Shown here: piece after piece, positions 45,930 through 57,417 of the stretch
Layout of the letters: each line of letters starts with the position of its first letter
Position numbering within the stretch: the stretch's first letter is position 1
Origin: Lunularia cruciata
Lineage: Eukaryota; Streptophyta; Marchantiopsida; Lunulariales; Lunulariaceae
NCBI GenBank assembly: GCA_948567375.1
Contig: OX419761.1
Span: forward strand, 10,020,243 to 10,084,242
Direction: 5' to 3'
DNA: 64,000 nt
Notes under the pieces: generated by a model
Seen by the model: the letters and a program-made list of their open reading frames with translations, nothing else
Told to the model about the DNA's origin: nothing
Databases searched by the model: none
Made by a program: the position numbers and the translations under genes

Positions 45930-48170
45930 AGTACTATAAAATTAAGATTGTGTAGGGGCAAATTGAACATGTCAAGATGATAACTTGTCCCTTTGAGTAG
46001 TCATCTTGTAGTAATGTGCATCAAGAAGCCAATTGAGAGTGAAATTTTTTGAAGACCTAAAGGGTTTAGAGTGTTGTGTCCAAGAGAGTGGATAATATTC
46101 CAAAACCAAAGAACTTGTGAGCAGATCATGGAAAAGAAGAGTAAGAACACATTCATAGTGAGGAGTTTTGCAATTCGGCAATTAGATGTATTAGCTAGAA
46201 TTGAAGTCTTCAGCAGACTTTGTATTACAATTTTGGCCTGCGATTGGAATGTTAGTTTTCTAGGTTTCATGGTAGAGATAGCTGGTAGTAAATGTGAGGA
46301 AGGCCCCGAAGTAATGTGGAAGAGAGGAAATCCGACTCAATGGACTAAGTTGGATTGGAAGCTAGTATTGGGGAAAGAAGTGGGAGATGCAATTAGACTG
46401 TGAAGTTGCGGAAGAGACCATAGAAATCAAGAATTTTGTTCTTTGCTCCACAAACCAACAATGGCTACAAAGTGGAGTCCTATCAGGATCCAATTAAACA
46501 AAGCATTGTGAGGGTGTTAGTGGTAGTGTTCAAGCTTAAAAAAACAATTTATGTGAACATGCAGTAGATAGTCTTCTTCCACCAAATGTTTGCAAGAGAG
46601 AAGGTGAACTAGGCAAAGTGTTTCCACCACGAACAAGGCAGATGATTGTCAATTGGCGGACAAATTCCTGGCACACTACTTTGTACCATTTGCAGCACAT
46701 TTCTACTTGGGATTAAATCTGCTGACCATGGAGGAGAAGCATTGGATGGTTTTGCATTTCCATACCAATCTCTAACGTGAAGCAAATGAAGAGGAGAAAC
46801 AATACATTCTGCAATTACAATCCAGTGGTGCTCATTTCATCAGGACAGGACATAGGAAGATGGGGGAAGGAAGAATTCCAAAGACAAAGAAGCGGACTAA
46901 ACCTGAAGGAGTAGCATTACCTTTGCCACAACAAAAGACCCAATGACTAAACATGTGAGGTAAGGAGGCAGTGAAGGACAAGGCTTCAAGCACAAAGTCT
47001 GAAGGAGAGACGGAGTCGAAGAGAGAAGACTTTGAAGAAGATGAGCTCACATTACACAGTGAGGAGTTTGGCAATGAGAGCAAAGGTTAAGATGTAGTCC
47101 AACAATCGGTCGATGCAAGGATGGCAAAAGACAACAAGGAGTTCCATGCAACAATTGATCGTATGGAGGGAGGAGATTGCCCTTGTTTAAAGTTACCTAT
47201 GGAGGAGATGGAAGAAGAACCAAAGGAGGAAGTCAAGAAAGGAGTAAGATCAAAGAGGTTATTGCAAGTTGTACCTATAGGTCCAAGCCAAGTGAAGGAA
47301 GAAGAAGCAAGCTTGGAAGAAATGCCATTGAAGGTACAAAGATCAAGATTTTGGGGTAAGGTTTTGACTGAAGAGTCAATGGAGATGAAATTTGAAGACC
47401 AAGAAGAAGAAGAAGAAGAAGAAGACTTTGATGGGATGGTGTACTTGTCAAGGATCATGGGTCCGTTGTTGTTGCTAATGAACAACAAGAAGAAGGAGAT
47501 ACAAAAAGATCATCAAGAGGTGAAGAATGGGTTGCAAGTGATGAAGTATATGATTGAGGAAGTAAGAGAATTGAAGGAGTGGGTAACCTAAAAGGAAGAA
47601 GAAGCTGAAGAACTTCAGATGGATGTAGTCTTAATGAGGAAGACTATTGAGAATTTGCAAAAGAGTTTTGATAGGTGTGGAAGAGAGATGAATGGTCAAA
47701 CCAAAGAGTTGAAGGAGCAAAAAGCATTGATTGAGAAGATGAAAGGTGAAGTATGCAAAGCTCATATTGAAGGCATACATGCAAAGGCAATGGCGGCTGT
47801 GATGGAGCAGGAGTTGGAGAGCTTGAAGAAGAGTAGTAGAGAAAGACCAAGCATGGCAGAGGGAGTTAACAATCCAACACCAAGAGGAAGAAAGACTAAG
47901 AAGTCTGGTAAGAAGTGTTGAGAATCATATTGCCCAATATGCAGAGGAGAAGAAGATGTTGGCAATCGAGTACAAAAATGAGTTAAAGGTGGAACAATCT
48001 TAGGGTTATGCATTGGAGTCGATAGGAGAAGTTTTTGGGAGAATGAGAGTGATGCTGAGCACAAAAGTAGAAGTGAAGCTAGAAGAGGCAAGACTACACA
48101 AATTGAAATTACTTGTGCAAGAAATTTGAAATAGGAAAGCAAAGGATGTAGATATGAATAATTTTTTGAT
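45930..48170 (+). pseudogene. Family-A ORF relic in A13
   Basis: Block 1 at 46140-46270 (VRSFAIRQLDVLARI, CITILACDWNVSF) followed by a GNPTQW site (46340), where the Arg position reads Gln. Blocks 2-3 near 46450-46830, decayed. Open linker/coiled-coil stretches 47121-47591 (KEFHATIDRMEGGDCPCL, DGMVYLSRIMGPLLLLM) and 47619-47921 (AMAAVMEQELESLKK). Ends abruptly at the A14 junction. Confidence 0.65.
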
Positions 48171-48503
48171 TAATCTTCTCCTTTTTGTTGAAATTCCACT
48201 ACTCTACTCTTCACTTTGTAGCATCAACTCTAGTTCTTCTTCTTCTCTTGAGTCTTTGTTTTGTACTCAGCTTTGCCTTCCGATTCTCTTGCTCCTGACG
48301 ACTCATCAAGTACTACAACCTCTTGCCTTGGGTTCACCTTCCTCACCTTCTTTGGCATAACTGGCAACAAACTTTCCTCCAGACGACTTTGCTTCTTCAT
48401 CTTTGGGATGGTCATTAATACTCTCAGATACTTCCCTATGCATGCATAATGTTCATCACTACTTTGGATCTATTGGATATACTATTGTTCCTTGTCATTT
48501 GCA
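48171..48503 (-). mobile_element. Family-A fragment A14 (minus, linker region only)
   Basis: Minus-strand 48415-48230 reads TIPKMKKQSRLEESLLPVMP, the post-block-3 linker of the family-A ORF, with QYSIS/DEHYA-like residues just upstream to 48500. It abuts the plus-strand A13 coding relic at about 48170 and the Gypsy fragment D2 at about 48504. Both ends are breakpoints. Confidence 0.6.
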
Positions 48504-49557
48504 GTCAGAGGAGATCAGATTCAAGTGTTGAGGCTTCCACCTCATATGCTGGTGATAGAGATACCTTGATTTTGTGTGTAGAGCAACACAAATAGATGCC
48601 TTTGACACAATGACTAGGAGTGCAGTATGTGTTCTAGAGCCTAGAGGAGCATCAGTGGAGTTGGAGAGGCTGGGAGATAGGTAAGACTCCCCCAGTCTTT
48701 CATGCTCTTTGAGGCATTGTAGACAACATCTATGGCTCCTAAACATCCCACTATAGGTGTGGTAGGTAGTGATGAGATCCATGATAGACTATCTACTAGT
48801 CAGCCACTTGCCACTACACAAATTGAGTCTAGCATGATGTTGGGACGGCTCAACTGATTATGCATTGCCCTTTGTTTTCAGCCAATGGCATGTTTACATT
48901 GGGAGTTGACCCAACCCCAATGTTCTGATTGGCTGCCACACTTTGCGAGAGTAGGGATGATATAGTCCCTACTACTAAAGCAAAGGTGGTTGATAGTGGA
49001 GTTGACTTGGTTGAGGAGCATGGGATTTTCTCAACAACCAATGATTTATGGTAGGCAACAAATGCTAGATTAGAGGAGTTGCCAGCTAGACCTGCCATTG
49101 AGAGAGCACGGTTCACACTTGGTATTGTCCTATTGGATAACCAGAGATGGATTTTACATTTGGTGGGACCTTCAAGGAAGGTCTATACACCACAAAGAGT
49201 CTTATTAGACTTTGATGCACAACCCTTTATGTTGGAGCAGGCTGCAATTGTCGGTCTAGAGTTATAGAAGACCAATGTGGAGAGGTGTCCATTTAAGATC
49301 CAAACATCTTAAGGAGGTGGTTTGACATATTATATCACATGGAAAGAGCTAGTTGTTTAGATTCAGCCTGGTCATCCGACTGATAGCTTGGTGGTGAGAG
49401 CTCAAGCTAATGCAATAATAGTTGAATCATATGATGTGCTAGTTGATGGAGCAGTGCTATACCCCATGGGTTTCAATATTGACTATTGGGAGGAGACAAC
49501 CTCCTATAGACCAGGTTTGCAATCAGGTGAGGGACAAATATATTGCCTACCAATATT
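48504..49557 (+). pseudogene. Gypsy fragment D2, gag end and protease
   Basis: Plus-strand homologue of the minus-strand D1 region around 63080-62300. Begins RSDSSVEASTSYA-like, matching D1. The stretch 49079-49267 reads PARPAIERARFTLGIVLLDNQ, then the protease site LLDFDAQPFMLEQ, where D1 has LLDSGAQPLML; the S-G to F-D change would destroy the aspartic protease. Continues beyond the active site (ITWKELVV, ESYDVLVDGAVLYPMGFNIDYWEE) to the A9 insertion. Confidence 0.7.
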
Positions 49558-52500
49558 GTGACAACCCGGCAAATATCACTTTTGCGGTAATTGGGTAAGT
49601 AAAGTTTGTTCCCGTAGAGATACGATCCAGAATTGGTCAAATACGAAGTCAAAAGTCACAATTGCAGTTCTTCTTGATGACTTCTTCAATCTCTCAGGTA
49701 GAAACTACACCCAGAAGAGAGTAACAAGCTCACAATCTTGACAACCTGTCACGAATACACACACATAATCACAACATAGTCAATTCTGTCCAAACAACTC
49801 TTGATTGTGATGATTCAGATTCTCCCGAAGACAACACTTCACTGCAAGACCAATTTTGCCTCAGAATTGTGTTCCACCCCTCCACTAAAGGCACAACTTC
49901 CTCAATCAAAATTGCTTCACATCAACTTTGTGCTGCACTCACAAATGCAGAATACTAACAACACTACAATTCCTCTCAGATCTGTCAAGGCATTGCTCCG
50001 ATGCACTTCACTCAGGATCAAACACACAGAATGAACATCAAGGCTGCAGATTCCAACATCCACAAGCACATTGACTTGCTCTTCAGAATTCTCCACACAC
50101 TCACACACACAAACATGAAATTGACAATTGGAATTAAGCTTAAGCGACGAGTACTGAGAACAGCACTTCGCTTTATCTATCTTCAAAAATGTGAATACTG
50201 AATAACATTGTACTGCGAATGCTTCATTTAAATACTAAAGCAAACGGCAGATTTGCCTACCTAGGCACCACTTCCTAACATCCTTTCCTACCTACGGATC
50301 CCAAAGGACAATCTAACTATTCATATTTGACCCTTCCTATCTTAAAATCGACTTTTATTGATGACTACTTCATCATTGGCTTCCAAACCCGATGATCTTC
50401 CTACTATTTCACCTTCTTCGGGTACGACTGATTCTACTAATTTCTTTACTAATTCTACAACTTCTTCACTACAATCTATAATTGAACTCTGGGTTACTCT
50501 ATCTACACTCTTATTTCCCGACCCACTCTTCTCTAATGTGTCACTTCTCAAGTCCGATGACACCTGAATTCCCACTTTTGCGACATCAGGTTTCTTCTCC
50601 CCTATCACACTATTCCGAATCTTTTCTAATTCCAAATTGACTAAATCTAATCTAAGACTAACATTGTTCTCTACATCTAACATTTTCCTATCTACGTGTT
50701 CTCTCAACCGAATTAATAAGGTGTTCATGTCCACATCATTGGCTCTTCGCTTCCAAGTTTCCTGCACAAGTAACTTTAACTCATGCAGACGAGCTTCTTC
50801 CAATCTTCCTTTAGCCTCTGCGCTTAAGATTGCTTGTAATCTCCCAGCAAGGTCCCCTACTGATTTCGATGCGTATCCTCAAGAACGCTCCACCTTCAAC
50901 TCCATTCAATACATTTGCAACTCGTCTTCGTATTCTGCATCGAGCATCTTCTTCTCCTCTGCATACTGCACTTATTGCTGCTCCGCACTCTTGACAAGTT
51001 TATGCAAACGCTCTTCTTCTTCTTGCCTGGACGCCAATTCTCTCTGCCATACTTGATCTTTTGCTGCGGCACTCTTCTTCAAGCTGTCCAATTCTTGCTC
51101 CATCATGATGTTCATCGCCTTAAAATGGACATTCTTGACGTGCACATTACTTACTTCCTCCTGCATCTTGCTGAGCCACATCGCCTGCTCCTTCAACTCT
51201 CCAGCTTGCTTTTGCAGGTCCTTCTCCTTCTTTGCACAACTCTCTTGTAGCTCGCTCAACATTTTCTTCCTCAAGTCTTCCTTCCTCCGAAGATCTTCAA
51301 TTTCCGCACTTCTTCGGATTTGATGTGCTTGTAGCTCTTTCACTTCCTTCAACAGATGCCTCACCACTTGCAGCTCATTTATCCCTTTTACTCAATCTTG
51401 GGCAATTCCCATATGATGTTCTTTCAATAGCTCGAGCATAGGTGTGATCACTCTCATCAAATATGCTATCCCGCCTAAAGTTTCTTCTTCATCATTGCCA
51501 CCTTTGTCTGGAGTCTTTTCCTGTGTCATCGGCTCCTTCATCCAAAGTCTTGATCTTTGTATCTTCGTAGTGTCGGCACTATCTTTGTCTTGGCCTCTTG
51601 AACTCGGCCCCGCAGAATACTCCGTCTTTACTTCGGGTTTTGGCTTGTTCTCCACCATTGCCTCACCCGCCTCACTCACCACCACCGATTGCTGGACTTC
51701 GGGCTCTCCCTCACTTTCACTACCCGACTCCCCACTCTTCAACGTGAGCTCTTCTTCTTATGAGTCCCTCTTCGTGCGACTCAGTTTCTTCATCCGACTT
51801 CGATCCCAAAGATGCTCTTCTCACGACGTTAGTGGTCTTCAACATCAGCCTCTGCGTCTTGCATTGGATAGGCGATGGTTCAGCTTCTTTGGGTTTACTT
51901 TGCTTCTTTGTCTTTGGATTGGCCACATCTTCAATCTTCCACTGTCCCGTTCTCGCAAAGTATTCGTCATTCACCCGCAGCTGAAGCATATACTGTTGCT
52001 CTTCTTCGTCAGCTTCTCGCCTCAAATCAGGGTGCATGTGGGAGACCATATGATGCCGCTTGTCTTCAGAGAGCAAGTTTAGGCCAAAGTAGAAATGTGC
52101 TGCAAATGGTGCAAAATAATGCGGTGACGAGCCCATTTGCCAATTTACTACCATCTGCTTGGTTCGGTGATGGAAACACTTCGCCCAATTCATGGGTACT
52201 CTTGCAAACATCTGGTGAAAGAAGACCGCCTGCTGCATGGTTACATACGTTGTATGCTCCGGCTTGAACATGGCCATCATTGCCCCTACGATACTTCTTC
52301 GGATCGGGTCCCGATAGGACTCCACCTTGTAACCATTCGTAGTTCTTGGAGCAAAAAACGAATTACGAATCTCCGCCGTCTCCTCTGCAGCATCACACTT
52401 CCGATAGAAGGTGATTCATATTGGCTCTCCTGCTTCTCTTCCCAGGACTAACTTCCAATCCGACTCAGTCCATCGAGCCGGATTGCCTCTCTTCCCCTCC

Positions 52501-53250
52501 ACTTTGGGACCCTCCTCACAATTACTGGCAGCGATCTCTTCCATTACTCCCGAGAAACTGAAATTCCAGTTCCATGCTAAAAAGGTGATACGAAGTCTAA
52601 CCAAGACTTTGATCCTAGCTACTACATCTACCCTTCGAATTGCAAAACCTCTCACTGCCAGCACGTTGGCCACCTTCTTTGCCATGATTTGTTCTCTTGT
52701 TCTACGCTGTTGGAAGATCAGCCCCTCTCCTGGACGAGACACTCTAACTCCCTCAGGGTTTTGGAAAATTTCACTCTTGATGGGCTTTTGGACACGCATT
52801 CCTATAAGATGACTACTCAAAGGAATTGGAAATTTACTCAACAAATTCAACTTCCGCCTGCGCAGTCGCAATTTTATATTGCCCCAAATTGCAGTCATTC
52901 TTCAATCAATTTTGTCTGTGAGTTTCTCTCTTCTATGCGCACTCCCGGTCACTGTCAAGACATGCTTCTTTTGCCCCTACTGTTTCTTGAAATGTACTTT
53001 CTTGCCACGTACCGAGGTTGTTAAACGGTCTTCATCATTCCTGCATTTTCCAACCCAAAGATGATGATTTTTGGCCTGCTTCCGGCGTACTTCTCTGCTG
53101 AGTACCTCCATCATCGGATCCAATGTCAGCTTCTTCGGCTTTCCTCTGAAGTTACTTTCACCTCTTCTTTGTTTGCAATTTGACTTTTCCGTGCTTACTT
53201 CATCTCTTAAACACTACTAACCATAAAAAACAAAAAATGTGGGTACCACA
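49558..53250 (-). mobile_element. Family-A element A9 (minus, 3693 bp)
   Basis: Plus-strand start TGTGACAACCCGGCAAATATC and end GGGTACCACA. Flanks AATAT (49553-49557) and AGTAT (53251-53255) are a TSD with one mismatch. Second TATA box as TTAAATA at 50228-50234, first as TTTATA at 52873-52878. Splits Gypsy fragment D2. High similarity to A7 by eye suggests both are young members of one subfamily. Confidence 0.88.
50342..52898 (-). pseudogene. Family-A protein ORF in A9 (most complete copy)
   Basis: Minus strand in four long pieces: 52898-52416, 52325-51720, 51742-51392 and 51367-50342 with a few stops. Block 1: VRGFAIRRVDVVARI, ITFLAWNWNFSFSG. KRGNPARWTESDWKLVLGRE keeps the ancestral Arg codon. 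Block 2: VESYRDPIRRSIVGAMMAMF, TTYVTMQQAVFFHQMFARVP. Block 3: HYFAPFAAHFYFGLNLLSED, HMHPDLRREADEEEQQYML. Then an acidic linker, YLMRVITPMLELLKEH, a coiled coil of some 300 residues and the tail with SDTLEKSGSGNKSVDR. Reconstructed length about 800-850 residues. No catalytic motif, signal peptide or membrane segment is visible. The strongly charged composition suggests a structural or nucleic-acid-associated protein; this is inference. Confidence 0.75.
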
Positions 53251-54419
53251 AGTATGCTTTAGTAGTGGCAGTCTTGGCTCACTATAGTCTATGACCATGG
53301 CACCATCAGTTTCAGCTTTTAGTGGTGCAATTACTTGGCCTAGTGATTTATTGGAGGGGAACACCCATGCAAAGGATACTCCAATACTAGAGGAGATCAC
53401 TTGGATTGTTCCATTCACCTTGGATGTTTCAATGTGGAGTTCAGAGGAAGCATTGTAGCAACATGCAAATTGGTTGGTGCAGTAGGCTTGGAGTGGATCC
53501 TTTGTACCACCAAGAGATGAGTGTGAGGATGAGCCTCCATAGTTAATTACCTTGACACCTTTGGATACCACACTCATTGCTTGGTAGTATCCAATAGAGA
53601 AAGTATGTCTATTGGAGTTGTTTGGTGTTATTAGCATTGGACTAATTGTGGTCCTATAGGTAGGTATACAAGTATAGAGGTACTTGTATGTGGAGAGAGA
53701 TGAGACTACTATGTGAGTCTCTCTACTTCATATGGCACACTTGGCTTTCTTAATATCCTGAGTTATTGCCAATATCAACAGTCAAGGGTTACCAGAAGAC
53801 CCTACTAGCAAACATTTTCTTGTTGGGAGTGCAAGACTTAGAGGGACATGGTCCCATTCACTTGGTAATTGTTGGATGGCCATGTTAGAGACATACACAT
53901 GTTGGCCAAGATTTGGGTTTTCAAGATTCCCATTCTAGTGTGTTTTGGGAGATGTTACACATACTATGACATCTCCAAGTTCATTAGACTATTTTGCTAG
54001 CTTACATTTTAGAGAACATCCCTTTGATGGTTGGTAGCAATTACACATCAGGTCCATTCTTGGATGGGACTTGCCATATTGTTAGATGCAACTAGAGTTA
54101 GATCATGGGCTCATCATTTTTATCTTTGGTGGACAAAATTCTTACCTAAAGAGGTTCTATAGTGTGCTTATGATGGGATTCAACAACTAGATCACATCAT
54201 TATTGATGACATCTTGGATGTTGAATATAATTCTCAGATGGTGATAGTGACCGATAGGTCACCTCTGGCATTGGTGCACCTAGTTTGATAGCCTAAAGCC
54301 ACTTTTTCCACACTTATGAGTTTTCTAAGCTCTCATGCATTTTGAGAGGAAGGTCTTAGACTTGTTTGGGACTCATAGTTATATAGTTGATGGAGCCTAA
54401 CACAATGAGAGAGAACAGA
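53251..54419 (+). pseudogene. Gypsy fragment D2, middle part
   Basis: Continues D2 after A9. It aligns in reverse orientation with D1 sequence around 62330-61130 (shared stretches such as TGCTTGGTAGTATCCAATA, and TTATTGGATACTGCC in D1). In D1 this is the protease-to-RT spacer. No intact frame. A10 is inserted at 54420, inside the GAGAGAGA-rich stretch that is uninterrupted in D1 near 61120-61130. Confidence 0.6.
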
Positions 54420-56310
54420 TGTGGCAACCCGGAAAATATCACTTTTGTGATAATCAAGTAAGTAAAGTTTGTTCCCGTATAGATACTAATAAAAGATGTC
54501 CAAATACAAAGTCAAACAGTAACAAGTTGTTCTTCTTGGTTGCATCTTTTATCAAGGTAGAAACCACATCCAAAAGAGAGTAACAAGCATTGATTTGTAG
54601 TCTCGTCACACAAAAATGTCACACTAATCACAACTCCATCAAATCTTTCCAAACAATCTTGATTGTGATGATTTAGTCTCTTGCAAAAATGGCACTGCAC
54701 TAAAAATGACTTTGTCTCAAAATTGTGTTCCACCCCTCCAATGAAGGCACAACTTCCTCAATCAATATTGCTTCACATCAACACTATGCTGCACTCATAA
54801 ATGCAAAATACTACCAACACTACAATTCCTCTCAAATCTATCACGGCATTGCTCCGATTGCACTTCACTTAGTATCAAACACACAAAATAAAGATCACAG
54901 CTATGGAATCCAACATCCAACAAACACATTGATTTGCACTTCAAAATTCTCCACACTCACAAGCACACACATAGTTGTTCCTTGAATAAAGCTCAAGCGA
55001 CAAACACTGAAGTTAGCACTTTGCTTTATGTATTCTCAAGAATAATGAATATTGAACAACAACATACTACAAATGCCTCCTTTAAATAGGCTGAGCTCTT
55101 CAGCAATTATCTATCAACTATACCGTTCTACAACAACTTTTACTACCTGCAAATCCAAAATGACAATGCACCTCTTCATATCTGCCCCTTCAAATCTCAA
55201 ATCTGTTACTATTCCAATCCAATGCTAACTTCAACTTTGGATTCCAATCCAAAAGAATACTCCTTCATCTCTTGTACTTCAGGTCTATCTAATTCTACTA
55301 AGTCCTTTGCTATTCCTACTACCTCTTCACTAAAAACTACAATTGCACTAGTGGGTAACTTATCTAACTCTTTATCTCCCGACCCACTCTTCTCTAAAGT
55401 ATCAAGTATCAAATCCAAAGACACATGCACTCCTACTTCTGCCACTTCCGGTCTAACTACTATTGATTCCTTTGCTAATTCTACTATATCCTCATCAAGA
55501 ATTGTAATTGAAAGCATGGGTACACTATCTACGCCTTCAATTTGTAACCCAGTTTCCCCTAATTGCTCATGTTATTGACTCAAAGACACTTAATGTCTGA
55601 TCCTGCACTTTGGGTTCATTCACTATTACTATTTCTCTTCTAATTTTATCTTATCTTCAATCAAAATTGAAATTGAAGTCATGGGTATCCTAAATATCTT
55701 CTTTTTCCCTACTCTAACTTCCTTTGATGCCTCTAGCAAGACTCCCAAAGTCACCTTCACTACACCCTGAAGTCCGACCACCTTAGATTTAGTCACCTTC
55801 ATCTTAAGGCAAAGAAGCTTCTAACCAAAAGTTGTAGAGACCCAAAGAACATAAACCCAAAGTACTATGAACCCAAAGACACTCAACTATTGTATACATC
55901 TACTCCCAAAACTTCAAATGCTTGTAACTTTTGCTATAGACCTCCAAAATTTACAATTTTGGTGGCAACAAAAAGCCCTAAACGAGATGCTTTCAACAAA
56001 ATATAGCACAAATGATTTGGATTATTTGTCATTGAGATATGGCCACCGCAGTAATCCTGACCTACAACTTCTATTCCTCCTTTAGGTCTGCATTCCTTCA
56101 ATGTCTGATCCAAGTTTTTCTTCCTCTCACGCAAACTAAGCTTCTTTGGATCTGATTCAATCCAAGTGCTTCTTCCTCCAACACAAAGTTGACTTTCTTT
56201 GGCTTGATCAAAAGATAGGTTTCTCTTCATTTCTTCTCCATTTGGTTTCAATTTGGTTTTAGCAAGGTACTTTTTCAAAACTTGTCCAAAATCAAAAATG
56301 TGGGTACCAA
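54420..56310 (-). mobile_element. Short family-A variant, copy A10 (minus, about 1.89 kb)
   Basis: Plus-strand start TGTGGCAACCCGGAAAATATC and end GTGGGTACCA. TATA box as TTAAATA at 55082-55088. It shares the short interior of A8 (the stretch 55870-56290 matches the reverse complement of about 31320-31720) and a C-terminal ORF relic. The TSD is unclear, probably because of small changes at both flanks. Confidence 0.72.
55209..55600 (-). pseudogene. C-terminal remnant of family-A ORF in A10
   Basis: A 102-codon open minus-strand stretch (55517-55209) reads ITILDEDIVELAKESIVV, VSLDLILDTLEKSGSGDKEL, IVVFSEEVVGIAKDLVELD, and ends with a FGLESKVEVSIGLE tail. Upstream, near 55580-55690, a second ITSISI-type segment continues through stops. 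This is the longest open tail of the short subfamily. Confidence 0.55.
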
Positions 56311-56745
56311 GGCGGGCAATGGGATATTGCACCGGTATTATTGCTATTCCAATAGTGTTAGAGGCATCCAAGCATTAGATGTTAGGTCAAGCTATGGAAT
56401 TGAACTGTTTGACCTGGATTGTGAGCCTTGGCTTGACATAAAAACATAGGATGTACTTGATAGACATCACCACTCAGACACTTGTGAGCCTTGTGCCTAT
56501 CAAGACAATTTAGGCACATGCTAGGGGTGATGGACCAATAAACATGGTATTCTTGGGATAATTAGTAGCTACTAGGGAGAGTGGTCTACTTAGAGTCCAT
56601 CCATGTGAGCGTGGTCTACTTGGATTACACCCTTGGTCTACTTGGAATGCAACTAGAGGACGTTTGGAACTTATAGCCAGAGTAGAGGGAGTTATTACAC
56701 TGAGGTTGGGACCTCTAGTGGTTGGGAGCATGACACTACTATGTC
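56311..56745 (+). pseudogene. Gypsy fragment D2, right piece (truncated)
   Basis: Matches the reverse complement of D1 at about 61120-60690, including TGTTAGAGGCATCCA and GGGAGCATGACACTA. It ends at about 56745, where D-family LTR sequence in the opposite orientation begins. The RT, RNase H and integrase of D2 are therefore absent from the window. Confidence 0.65.
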
Positions 56746-56846
56746 ATGCATATATACATTGCTACACAATATATATCATTGTTCATATCATACACTATAG
56801 AAGCACAACTCACACATAAGTCATACATAGACTCTAAAGTGCCACA
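56746..56846 (-). repeat. Partial second copy of the D LTR 5' end
   Basis: About 100 bp nearly identical to 57300-57404, in the same orientation (TGTGGCACTTTAGAGTC on the minus strand, then AAGTCATACATAG and TATCATACACT on the plus strand). It starts only 10 bp beyond the end of the D1 LTR and stops at the D2 junction. Confidence 0.8.
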
Positions 56847-56856
56847 ATAATCAAAT

Positions 56857-57404
56857 TGTTTACCACTCTCAACCCAACTCAACTAAGATCAGTACTTGAT
56901 CAATCACTCTATAAACTGCCAACAATTGGGCACTAATTATAGTCAAGCCACACCCACTCAAGCATAGAGAATCCAGGTGACGCTTTCCGGCCTTTGTCCA
57001 CCATAGCCAGGAACTCAAAGGCTCAACATCAAAGAAGTGAGCTCTCTGGAGCTACACTTCAAAAGTATACCTCCTAGACTCGAGCTAGGTCTGAACTCTA
57101 ACAGTCCCACTGATGGCACACTTGACGGTGCAAATGGTGCAAAGTGACGGTGGGCCCCACCATGAAGTCAATACCCCAAACACAAAATCTGACCGTCAAA
57201 AAGTAGTCTCTAAGAAATTGCTAAAATAACTCTAACTATTATCACTGCAACTCCAATGTACAAGCAATCTAGATATGACACTACAAATGGCATGATAGCT
57301 GTCGTGTGTATATACATCACTACACAATATACATCGCTATCAATATCATACACTCTAGAAGCACAACTCACACATAAGTCATACATAGACTCTAAAGTGC
57401 CACA
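56857..57404 (-). mobile_element. 3' LTR of Gypsy element D1 (about 548 bp)
   Basis: On the minus strand it starts TGTGGCACTTTAGAGTC at 57404 and ends GTAAACA at 56857 (TG...CA). It is preceded on the minus strand by a G-run that fits a polypurine tract. No TATA box is obvious, although the plus-strand TATATACA near 57310 reads TGTATATA on the minus strand. The 5' LTR lies outside the window. Confidence 0.65.
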
Positions 57405-57417
57405 ATTGCCCCCCTAG
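57405..57417 (-). other. Polypurine tract of D1
   Basis: On the minus strand, CTAGGGGGGCAAT lies directly before the LTR start TGTGG, the normal position and composition of a plus-strand primer site. Confidence 0.6.

Larger units (their letters stand above)
41753..48170 (+). mobile_element. Family-A element A13, split by A12, 3'-truncated
   Basis: Pieces 41753-42077 and 45871-48170. Starts TATGGTACCCACATTTTTTT. First TATAAA at 45935-45940, about 385 bp from the start once A12 is removed. The ORF relic is cut in the C-terminal half at about 48170, where the sequence switches to a minus-strand family-A fragment (A14). The start lies inside A11. Confidence 0.72.
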
